Assembly: GCA_019240375.1 (NCBI GenBank)
Contig: JAFAYN010000286.1
Location: 1-12,174, forward strand
DNA length: 12,174 nucleotides
Reading direction: 5' to 3'
Origin: Gemmatimonadota bacterium
Lineage (GTDB): Bacteria; Gemmatimonadota; Gemmatimonadetes; Longimicrobiales; Longimicrobiaceae
The notes below the pieces were generated by a model that saw only the letters and a program-made list of their open reading frames with translations, did no database searches and was not told where the DNA came from. This document shows, piece after piece, positions 6,247-12,174 of this stretch. Within the stretch, counting starts at the first letter, position 1; every line of letters begins with the position of its first letter. Position numbers and translations under genes: made by a program.

Positions 6247-6265
6247 CCCCAACTCCCAGGAATGA

Positions 6266-8320
6266 TCAATCGCCCGAGACCGGGGCCTCCCCCGCCACCC
6301 CTTCGTGCACACCCAGGTTCCGCTGCAGAAGAGCAGCAGGATCCGGATCCCGCCCCATGAACTCCCGGAACAGCTCCCGCGGGTCCGCCCCGTCCCCCCG
6401 GGAAAGCACCGCGTTCACGAAGTCCCGCCCGACGGAACGGTTGAACAGCCCCTCGCGCTGGAACCGGGTGAACGCGTCCGCGTCCAGCACCTCGGCCCAC
6501 ATGTAGCTGTAGTACCCCGCCGCGTACCCTCCCGCGAAGATGTGCGTGAACGCCGTCAGGAAGTGGTTCCGCGCGAACTCCGGCCGCGCCACGAACCGCG
6601 ACATCACCTCCTGCGCGTACGGGATCACCTCGCCGTCGCGCCGGGGATCGTAGTGGACGTGCAGGTACAGGTCGAGCGTCCCGTAGCTGAGCTGCCGCAT
6701 CTGGAAGTTGGCCGCCATGAAGTTGCGCGCCGCCAGCATCTTCCGATACAGCTCGTCGGGGATCCGCTCTCCCGTCTCCCAGTGCCGGGCGAACAGGTCC
6801 AGCGCCTCCCGCTCCCAGGTCCAGTTCTCCATGATCTGCGACGGCAGCTCCACCCAGTCGCGCGACACGTTGGTCCCCCCGCGCGAGGTGACCTCCACCC
6901 GCGACAGGACGTGGTGCAGCAGGTGGCCGAACTCGTGGAAGATGGTCTCCACCTCGCGGTGGGTGAGGAGCGCGGGGCGGTCGCCCTCCGGCGGCGACAG
7001 GTTCCCGGCTAGCGACCCCAGATGCGGCTCCCACCCGCCGTCCGCCGGCCCGCCGGTGATCAGCCCGCTCATCCACGCCCCGGCGCGCTTGCTCTCGCGT
7101 GGGAACCAGTCGGCGTAGAAGCCGCCCAGGTAGCTCCCGGACTCGTCGCTCACGTCGTAGAACCGGACCTCCGGGTGCCAGGTCTCGGGGATCGGGTGCT
7201 CGGCGACCGTCACCCCGAACAGGCGGCGGGCGAGCTCGAACAGCCCGCTCAGCACGCTGTCCATCGGGAAGTACGGGCGCAGCTCCTCCTCGTCCAGGTC
7301 GTACCGGGCGCGGCGCATCCGCTCGGCGGCGAAGGCGGTGTCCCACGGCTCCAGCTCGTCGATCCCCAGCTCCTCGCGGGCGAACTCCGCCAGCTCCTCC
7401 ATCTCCCGCTTCCAGTACGGGCGGGTGCGCTCGGTCAGGTCCTCCTCGAAGGAGAGCGCCGTCGCCCCGTCGTGGGCCATGCTCTCGTCCAGCTTGTAGT
7501 CCGCGAAGTCGCGGTACCCCAGGAGCGTGGCCAGCTCGCGGCGCAGCTCCAGGATGCGGGCGATGACGGGGCGGTTGTCGTGCTCCCCCTCCGAGGCGCG
7601 GTTCATGTACGCCTCGTACAGCCGGCGGCGCAGCTCCCGGTCCTCGGCGTACTGGATGAAGGGCTGGTACGAGGGGACGTGCAGGGTGAAGCGCCACCCT
7701 TCCACCTCCCTGGCCTCGGCCGCGGCGCGCGCCTGCGCGACCGCCGTGGGGGGGAGCCCGCGCAGGTCGTCCGGGTCGGTCACCACCAGGTCGAAGGCGT
7801 TGGTGGAGTCCAGCGCGTTGTTGGAGAACTGGGTCTGCAGGGTGGACAGCTCCACCCGCAGCGCCTCCACGCGCGCCTTGTCCTCGGGCGGGAGGTCCGC
7901 GCCGGCGCGGACGAACTCGCGTACCGTCTTGTCCAGGTGGCGCCGCTTCACCCCGGTCAGGGCCCGCGCCTCCGCGGTGGCGGCGTACGCCTTGACGGCG
8001 CTCCACAGCCCCGGGTTCAGCGGGAGGCGCGCGTCCCAGGTGGAGATCTCGGGGAGCACGGTCTCGTACGCTTCGCGCAGCTCCGGGGTGTTCATCACCC
8101 CCAGCAGGTGCGACACCGGGTGGATCACCCGGCCCAGGCGCTCGTCCAGCGCGTCCAGGCGCGCGAGGGTGTTCTCGTAGGTGCGCTCGCCGGGCTCGTC
8201 GATCAGCGCCTGCAGCTCCCGCTCGGCGCGGGCCAGCGCTTCCCGGATGGCCGGGACGACGTGCTCGGCCCGGATCCGGTCGAACGGGATGCGCGGGGCT
8301 TCGGAAAGGAGTGGGTTCAT
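6266..8320 (-). CDS. prlC: M3 family zinc oligopeptidase, oligopeptidase A-like
   Basis: The product is 684 residues, close to the size of E. coli oligopeptidase A (OpdA/PrlC). Members are mostly cytoplasmic thimet-type metallopeptidases that cut short peptides, including cleaved signal peptides. The zinc site HEFGH is at 462-466, with Glu463 as catalytic base, and Glu491 in WVELPSQ is the third ligand at the usual 25-residue spacing. Other family blocks are PFDRIRAEHVVPAI near the N-terminus, SGSYLGGFYADWFPRESK upstream of the zinc site, and GGYAAGYYSYMWAEV near the C-terminus. The ATG at 8320 is chosen because it gives the family's typical N-terminus; the ribosome binding site there is weak (AGGCGA). 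No signal peptide is seen. It is divergent from the amidohydrolase gene. Dcp-type dipeptidase is the alternative, but OpdA fits better. Confidence 0.93.
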   Translation of the reverse strand: MNPLLSEAPRIPFDRIRAEHVVPAIREALARAERELQALIDEPGERTYENTLARLDALDERLGRVIHPVSHLLGVMNTPELREAYETVLPEISTWDARLPLNPGLWSAVKAYAATAEARALTGVKRRHLDKTVREFVRAGADLPPEDKARVEALRVELSTLQTQFSNNALDSTNAFDLVVTDPDDLRGLPPTAVAQARAAAEAREVEGWRFTLHVPSYQPFIQYAEDRELRRRLYEAYMNRASEGEHDNRPVIARILELRRELATLLGYRDFADYKLDESMAHDGATALSFEEDLTERTRPYWKREMEELAEFAREELGIDELEPWDTAFAAERMRRARYDLDEEELRPYFPMDSVLSGLFELARRLFGVTVAEHPIPETWHPEVRFYDVSDESGSYLGGFYADWFPRESKRAGAWMSGLITGGPADGGWEPHLGSLAGNLSPPEGDRPALLTHREVETIFHEFGHLLHHVLSRVEVTSRGGTNVSRDWVELPSQIMENWTWEREALDLFARHWETGERIPDELYRKMLAARNFMAANFQMRQLSYGTLDLYLHVHYDPRRDGEVIPYAQEVMSRFVARPEFARNHFLTAFTHIFAGGYAAGYYSYMWAEVLDADAFTRFQREGLFNRSVGRDFVNAVLSRGDGADPRELFREFMGRDPDPAALLQRNLGVHEGVAGEAPVSGD

Positions 8321-8340
8321 CGGTCGCCTGTCATGGGAAT

Positions 8341-8407
8341 CCGCGCCGGGAGAATGCTCCCCGCGCGGACGGGTCGCTCCGCTCCCGGAATGTTCGGGAG
8401 CCCGTCC
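8341..8407. repeat. Two adjacent hairpins in the prlC upstream region
   Basis: The first is CCGCGC (8341-8346) with GCGCGG (8363-8368), enclosing GGGAG (8348-8352), loop AATG and CTCCC (8357-8361). The second is GGACGG (8367-8372) with CCGTCC (8402-8407), enclosing GCTCCCG (8381-8387), loop GAATGTT and CGGGAGC (8395-8401). The first begins 20 bases upstream of the prlC start. Both lie between divergent genes and could be operators or leader structures of either. Confidence 0.55.
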
Positions 8408-8496
8408 GGGAATCGCCGTCACGAAACGTGCCCGCGGTACGCTCCCTGCTACGGCCCGAGTGGGGATACAAGATATCGCACCGGGCCCGGAGCCGC

Positions 8497-9321
8497 ATGC
8501 CGATCGTAGACTGCCACACGCACCTCAACCGCTACACCCCGGACCAGCCCGCCACGCTGGCGGAGCGCTGCGCCCTGCTGCGGGCCCAGATGGATGCCAA
8601 CGGGATCGAACGGGCGCTGGTCCTCTCGTCGTACGCCGTCAACGACGACCGCCCCGGCGCCGGGGAGATCCTGGACCACCTGGACGGCGACCCGCGCATC
8701 GGCGTGGTGGCCGGGGTGCGCCACGCCGACCTGGACCACCGGCAGCTGGACGAGCTGCGTACCCTGCTCGTGGCCCGCCGGATCCGTGGGCTGAAGCTGT
8801 ACCCCGGCTACGAGGCGTGCCACGTGAACGATCCCTGCTTCCGCCCGGTGTACGAACTGGCGGCGGAGCACGGGGTGCCGGTGATGATCCACACCGGCGA
8901 CACCTTCAGCCCCCGGGGCAAGGTGCGCTACACCAACCCGCTGGAGGTGGACGACCTGGCGGTGGACTTCCGCGAGGTGACCTTCGTGATCTGCCACCTG
9001 GGGAACCCGTGGTTCACCGACGCCATGGAGGTGATCTACAAGAACGAGAACGTGCTGGGCGACGTGTCCGGGCTCACCCTGGGCGAGTTCGAGCCGCGCT
9101 TCGAGCGCTTCATGCTCGCCCGGCTCAACGACGTGATCGCCTACGTGAACGACCCCGGCAAGCTGATGTTCGGGACCGACTGGCCGATCTCGGACGTGGC
9201 CAGCTACCTGCGCTTCGTGCGCCGCCTGGAGCTGACGAAGGAAGAGACGGAGGGGATCCTGTGGCGCAACGCGAGCCGGATCTTCGGACTGGGGATGGAG
9301 AGGGGCGATGGAGCGGAGTGA
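8497..9321 (+). CDS. Amidohydrolase family 2 metal-dependent hydrolase (TIM barrel)
   Basis: The product is 274 residues. It opens with IVDCHTHLNR, in which His7 and His9 form the HxH metal motif; VMIHTGD supplies His132, FVICHLGNPW His167 and FGTDWPIS Asp228. This is the full metal-site pattern of the Amidohydrolase_2 superfamily (COG2159), which includes decarboxylases and hydrolases. The substrate cannot be named. The ATG at 8497 is chosen because the metal motif sits at the very N-terminus, as in the family; GGAG at 8489-8492 is a short-spaced ribosome binding site. The upstream in-frame ATG at 8311 would add 62 low-complexity residues over the prlC promoter region and is unlikely. Its last 14 bases overlap the start of the GNAT gene, indicating an operon. 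The protein appears cytoplasmic. Confidence 0.9.
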   Translation: MPIVDCHTHLNRYTPDQPATLAERCALLRAQMDANGIERALVLSSYAVNDDRPGAGEILDHLDGDPRIGVVAGVRHADLDHRQLDELRTLLVARRIRGLKLYPGYEACHVNDPCFRPVYELAAEHGVPVMIHTGDTFSPRGKVRYTNPLEVDDLAVDFREVTFVICHLGNPWFTDAMEVIYKNENVLGDVSGLTLGEFEPRFERFMLARLNDVIAYVNDPGKLMFGTDWPISDVASYLRFVRRLELTKEETEGILWRNASRIFGLGMERGDGAE

Positions 9322-10018
9322 GGCGGACGGGCTGCGGGTGGTGGAGGTGGAGGACGAGCGGAGCGATCTGGCGCGTGCCGCGTTCGAGCTGATCGCGGAG
9401 TCGATCTGGGACGTGCAGCCCGAAAAGGACCTCCTCTCGGAGCTGGAGGAACGGCGGCGCGGGCTGGTCTCGGGCGGGGACTACCACCTGCTGGCGCTGG
9501 TGGACGCGGAGGGCGCGCCCGCGGCGGCGGTGGGCGGGGTGTACCTAGAGGCGGTCAACACCGGGTTCATCACCTACCTGGCGGTGCGCTCCGACCGGCG
9601 CGGCGAGCTGCTTGGGCGACGCCTGCGCGAGCACCTGGTGGAGGTGTTCCGGGCCGACGCCCTGCGCGTGCGCGGGACGGAGCCCGCGTGGACGGTGGGC
9701 GAGGTGAAGCGCGAGAGCCGCTGGCTGCGCACCCTGGTGCACGACGGGCGGGCGATCCCCTTCGACTTCGGCTACTTCCATCCCTGGATGCCCCGGCGCG
9801 CGGAGGGGGCGTACGTGCTGTACCGGGAGCCGGTCGGCGACGCGCGGGTCGATCTCCCGGCGGCGGAGGTGATCGCGCTGGTGTACGCCATCTGGCGGCG
9901 GGCGTACCGCTTCCGCTTCCCCCTGCAGAGCGACACCTTCTGCTACATGCTCCGCACCCTGGAGGGACGCGGGACGGTGGGGATCCACCCCGACTTCCTG
10001 GACGCCGCGGAGGAGTAA
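9308..10018 (+). CDS. GNAT family N-acetyltransferase-like protein
   Basis: The product is 236 residues. The stretch ITYLAVRSDRRGELLGRRLR (residues 88-107) resembles beta4 and the acetyl-CoA binding loop of GNAT proteins, but the usual R/QxxGxG/A is loosened to RRGELLG, so cofactor binding is probable, not certain. The part before it (about 1-86) fits the GNAT N-terminal half. The region after it (about 130-236) is long for a simple GNAT and contains conserved-looking aromatic blocks such as PFDFGYFHPWMPRRAEG, perhaps a substrate-binding extension. The ATG lies inside the end of the amidohydrolase gene with GGAG-type sequence before it, and the stop is directly followed by the next gene's TTG. 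It is the middle gene of the three-gene run; the substrate is unknown. Confidence 0.78.
   Translation: MERSEADGLRVVEVEDERSDLARAAFELIAESIWDVQPEKDLLSELEERRRGLVSGGDYHLLALVDAEGAPAAAVGGVYLEAVNTGFITYLAVRSDRRGELLGRRLREHLVEVFRADALRVRGTEPAWTVGEVKRESRWLRTLVHDGRAIPFDFGYFHPWMPRRAEGAYVLYREPVGDARVDLPAAEVIALVYAIWRRAYRFRFPLQSDTFCYMLRTLEGRGTVGIHPDFLDAAEE
10009..10013 (+). promoter_or_regulatory. Ribosome binding site supporting a TTG start
   Basis: GGAGG at 10009-10013, inside the last codons of the GNAT gene, lies 5 bases before TTG at 10019. No nearby in-frame ATG or GTG would keep the lipoprotein signal, so this site decides the start. Confidence 0.7.
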
Positions 10019-10840
10019 TTGCGAGTTAGGCGAGGCTTCTCCGGCGCGGCGGCCCTGGCGCTCCTCCTCCTGGGCGGGTGCCGGGTGGGGATCGACTACC
10101 CGGACCTCCGCGGGCCGCGCTACGCGGGCCCCACGCCCGCGGGCGCGTCGGCTGCGCGCGGGGTCGTGGACCGGCTGCGGATCGTCTCGTTCAATATCCA
10201 GTACGCCCGGCACGTGGACCGCGCCATCGCGCTCTTTGCCTCGGAGCCGGCGCTCCGCGGGGCGGACGTGGTCCTGCTGCAGGAGATGGACGCGGACGGG
10301 ACGCGCCGCATCGCCGAGGCGCTGGGGATGGGGTACGTGTACTACCCGGCGATCCTCCGCTTCGGCACCCGCCGCGACTTCGGCAATGCCGTCCTGTCGC
10401 GCTGGCCGATCGAGGCGGACGCCAAGCTGGTGCTGCCCCACCCGTCCCGCTACTCCCACAACCAGCGCATCGCGACGGCGGCGACGCTGCGCGTCGGAGG
10501 GGAGCGTGTCCGCGTGTACTCCACCCACCTGGGGACCTTCGCGGACGTGAGCGCCGGCCAGCGGCGCGACCAGCTCCGCGCGGTCCTGGCCGACGCGGCG
10601 GCGTATCCGCGGGTGGTGGTCGGCGGGGACCTGAACGATCACGACGTCGGCCAGGTCGCCCTGGAGGCGGGGTATGCCTGGCCCACCCGGCGCGAGCCGC
10701 CGACCCATCGCCTCGGGCGGCTGGACCACCTCTTCCTGAAGGGGCTGGCGCTCCCCGACACGGCGGCTTCCGGCACCGTGCCGGACGCACGCGGGGCCAG
10801 CGACCACCATCCGGTCTGGGCCGTCGGGCTCTTCCGCTGA
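10019..10840 (+). CDS. Lipoprotein of the endonuclease/exonuclease/phosphatase family
   Basis: The product is 273 residues starting at TTG. The N-terminus has basic residues, a hydrophobic core and the lipobox LGGC, so Cys21 should be lipidated and the enzyme held in the cell envelope. The EEP (DNase I-like) motifs appear in order: VSFNIQYAR, LLQEMD with the metal-binding Glu89, DFGNAVLSRWPI, YSTHLGTF, GGDLND with Asp204 and Asn206, RLDHLFL, and SDHHPV with Asp262 and His263. The full active site is therefore present. The family includes nucleases, sphingomyelinases and inositol phosphatases, so the substrate is open; an outer-envelope location suggests an extracytoplasmic one. The TAA of the GNAT gene directly precedes the TTG, which points to coupled translation within the operon. 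Confidence 0.9.
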   Translation: MRVRRGFSGAAALALLLLGGCRVGIDYPDLRGPRYAGPTPAGASAARGVVDRLRIVSFNIQYARHVDRAIALFASEPALRGADVVLLQEMDADGTRRIAEALGMGYVYYPAILRFGTRRDFGNAVLSRWPIEADAKLVLPHPSRYSHNQRIATAATLRVGGERVRVYSTHLGTFADVSAGQRRDQLRAVLADAAAYPRVVVGGDLNDHDVGQVALEAGYAWPTRREPPTHRLGRLDHLFLKGLALPDTAASGTVPDARGASDHHPVWAVGLFR

Positions 10841-10850
10841 GGAACGTATC

Positions 10851-10868
10851 GTACGTACCCGTACGTAC
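10851..10868. repeat. Double GTACGTAC palindrome after the lipoprotein gene
   Basis: GTACGTAC occurs at 10851-10858 and again at 10861-10868, two bases apart. Each copy is self-complementary, so the site is both a direct repeat and an inverted repeat. There is no T-run after it. It lies between the lipoprotein gene and the second kinase and could be a regulator-binding site. Confidence 0.6.
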
Positions 10869-10946
10869 AGGGTGGCACAAACTCCACTCCCGCATTATCA
10901 TCCGTGCAGTACCCACGTAGTGCTTTGCCCCCGAAGCCGACCCTGC

Positions 10947-12174
10947 ATGTCCCTTCCCGAGCCGGTTCCGCTGCACGTACCGCCTCCGGCGCCGCCCGGG
11001 AGCGGCGAGATGTACCGCCTCCTGGTGGAGAACGTCACCGACTACGCCATCTTCATGCTGAGTCCCGAGGGCGTGGTGGCGAGCTGGAGCGAGGGGGCGG
11101 AGCGGATCCTGGGGTACACGGAGGCGGAGATCCTGGGGAGGCACTTCTCGGTGCTCTCCCCCCCGGAGGAGGTCGAGGCGGGGAAGCCGGAGTTCGCCCT
11201 GGGCGCGGCCATCCGCGAGGGGCGCTGGGAGGACGTGACGTGGCGGGTGCGGGGGGACGGGTCGCGGCTCTGGGGATCGGTGGTGCTCACCGCGGTGGTG
11301 GACGAGGCGGGGCGGCTGGTGGGGGTGGGGCAGATCATCCGCGACCTCACGGAGCGGCGCGAGATCGCCCAGCAGTACGAGGAGAATCGGCAGCGCTACC
11401 GCTCGCTCTTCGACTACAACCCGGACGCCATCTGCTCGTTCGACCTGCAGGGGACGCTGCGCAGCGCCAACCCGGCCGCGGAAACGCTGTGCGGGTGCCC
11501 CGCCGACGACCTGGTGGGGACCCGGTTCGCGGAGCTGGTGGCCCCCGAGGACACCGAGCTGGCGGACCGCCACTTCCGCCGGGCGGCGGCGGGCGAGCCG
11601 CAGCAGGTGGAGATGGGGATCGCCCACCGCGAGGGGCGCCGGGTGGAGGCGCGGCTCACCGTCTTCCCCATCGTGGTGCACGGCGAGATCCTGGGCGTGT
11701 ACGCCATCGCCGAGGACATCACCGAGCGGAAGCGGGCCGAGACGGACCGGGAGGTCCTCCTCGCGCGTGAGCGGGTCGCCCGTGAGGCGGCCGAGGCGGC
11801 GAGCCACGCCAAGTCCAGCTTCCTGGCGGTGGTGTCGCACGAGCTGCGGACGCCGCTCAACGTCATCACCGGCTATGCCGACATCCTGTACGACGGGGAG
11901 GCGGGTCCGCTCACCACGGCGCAGCACCGGCACCTGGGGCGGATCCGCGACACGGCGCGCCACCTGAGCGGGATGATCGAGCAGGTGCTCAGCTTCGCCC
12001 GGATGGAGTCCGGGCGGCAGGAGGCGCAGCCGGAGACGGTGGACCTGGCGGCGCTGGTCCGCGAGGCGGCGGCCACCGCGGAGCCGCTGGCGCAGGAGCG
12101 CGGGCTGGCCTTCCGCCTGGAGTGCCCGGCGGACACCTGGGTGCGCGACACCGACCCGACGCTGGTCCGCCAGG
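10947..12174 (+). CDS. Soluble PAS-PAS histidine kinase, 3' end cut by window
   Basis: The frame runs from ATG 10947 past the window end, with 409 full codons visible. The first PAS (about 22-135) begins YRLLVENVTDYAIFML and ends with IIRDLTERRE; the second (about 143-262) begins YRSLFDYNPDAIC and ends with EDITERKRA. A charged helical linker leads to the dimerisation domain, with the phospho-acceptor in VVSHELRTPLN (His298). The catalytic domain is only begun (VREAAATAEPLAQERG). No transmembrane segment is seen. The start is uncertain: ATG 10947 has no clear ribosome binding site, whereas ATG 11010 (residue 22) is preceded by GGGAG with 7-base spacing, and codons between them have lower third-position GC. 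It is the second orphan-looking kinase in the window; its partner may lie beyond the edge. Confidence 0.88.
   Translation, partial: MSLPEPVPLHVPPPAPPGSGEMYRLLVENVTDYAIFMLSPEGVVASWSEGAERILGYTEAEILGRHFSVLSPPEEVEAGKPEFALGAAIREGRWEDVTWRVRGDGSRLWGSVVLTAVVDEAGRLVGVGQIIRDLTERREIAQQYEENRQRYRSLFDYNPDAICSFDLQGTLRSANPAAETLCGCPADDLVGTRFAELVAPEDTELADRHFRRAAAGEPQQVEMGIAHREGRRVEARLTVFPIVVHGEILGVYAIAEDITERKRAETDREVLLARERVAREAAEAASHAKSSFLAVVSHELRTPLNVITGYADILYDGEAGPLTTAQHRHLGRIRDTARHLSGMIEQVLSFARMESGRQEAQPETVDLAALVREAAATAEPLAQERGLAFRLECPADTWVRDTDPTLVRQ
10998..11002 (+). promoter_or_regulatory. Ribosome binding site for the alternative kinase start at 11010
   Basis: GGGAG lies 7 bases before the in-frame ATG at 11010. 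No comparable site precedes ATG 10947, so this site may mark the true start of the second kinase. Confidence 0.45.

Larger units (their letters stand above)
5947..6265. other. Hairpin-rich intergenic region between convergent ytxJ and M3 peptidase genes
   Basis: This 319-base stretch separates two convergent stop codons, and no convincing gene is found in it. It holds a nested hairpin (6002-6037), a 10-bp terminator-like hairpin (6057-6086) and three abutting stem-loops (6125-6246), each listed separately. Because both flanking genes end here, these structures are not 5' leaders of either gene. I found no clear sigma70-like promoter in it. Confidence 0.85.

Noticed and set aside
6195..8006. 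Long - strand frame inside prlC and a long + strand frame at 7022-8509
   Set aside because: Both are shadows of the M3 peptidase; the real frame carries HEFGH and the third zinc ligand.
10841..10868. GGAAC start of an ECF-type promoter after the lipoprotein gene
   Set aside because: A GGAAC is present, but no convincing -10 element lies at the expected distance.
10874..10900. Sigma54-like TGGCAC element upstream of the second kinase
   Set aside because: The matching TTGC element at the required distance is absent; the nearby CATTAT has no suitable -35 partner either.

Overview
The window is GC-rich DNA (third codon positions almost all G or C) with compact genes and good Shine-Dalgarno sites. 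The gene styles are a BNR/Asp-box 'glycosyl hydrolase' type protein, PAS/GAF histidine kinases without transmembrane segments, a YtxJ bacilliredoxin and an OpdA-type M3 peptidase. Together they suggest a soil-type Gemmatimonadota bacterium, perhaps near Longimicrobium. The taxonomic call is an inference from style, not a database result. I see no mobile element, CRISPR array, rRNA or tRNA.

Layout: (a) 1-1482 (+) is the C-terminal part of a large BNR-repeat protein cut by the window edge. (b) 1590-1808 (+) is infA (IF-1), standing alone and convergent with cspA (1905-2114, -); a strong inverted-repeat terminator at 1837-1878 lies between them. (c) The cspA upstream region (2115-2349) holds a good sigma70-like promoter and, downstream of it on the same strand, a hairpin with a T6 tail. 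It is either the terminator of the next gene or a leader attenuator. (d) 2350-3294 (-) is a secreted class A beta-lactamase-like serine hydrolase with altered motifs. It is divergent from (e) a PAS-PAS-GAF histidine kinase (3527-5617, +) whose stop codon overlaps the start of ytxJ (5614-5946, +). (f) 5947-6265 is a convergent intergenic region dense in hairpins. Its main feature is three directly abutting stem-loops (6125-6246) that keep the same mismatch motif while their paired bases change together. (g) 6266-8320 (-) is an M3 oligopeptidase, with two adjacent hairpins in its upstream region. (h) 8497-10840 (+) is a tight three-gene run: amidohydrolase, GNAT acetyltransferase, and a lipoprotein of the endonuclease/exonuclease/phosphatase family starting with TTG. 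(i) 10947 to the end (+) is a second soluble PAS-PAS histidine kinase, cut by the right edge.

How the genes work together: most are housekeeping or stress functions (translation initiation, cold shock, peptide turnover, thiol redox) mixed with sensing. The clearest functional link is translational coupling of the first histidine kinase to a bacilliredoxin, which hints at redox-related signalling. The best candidate for something undescribed is the tandem covarying hairpin array at 6125-6246.
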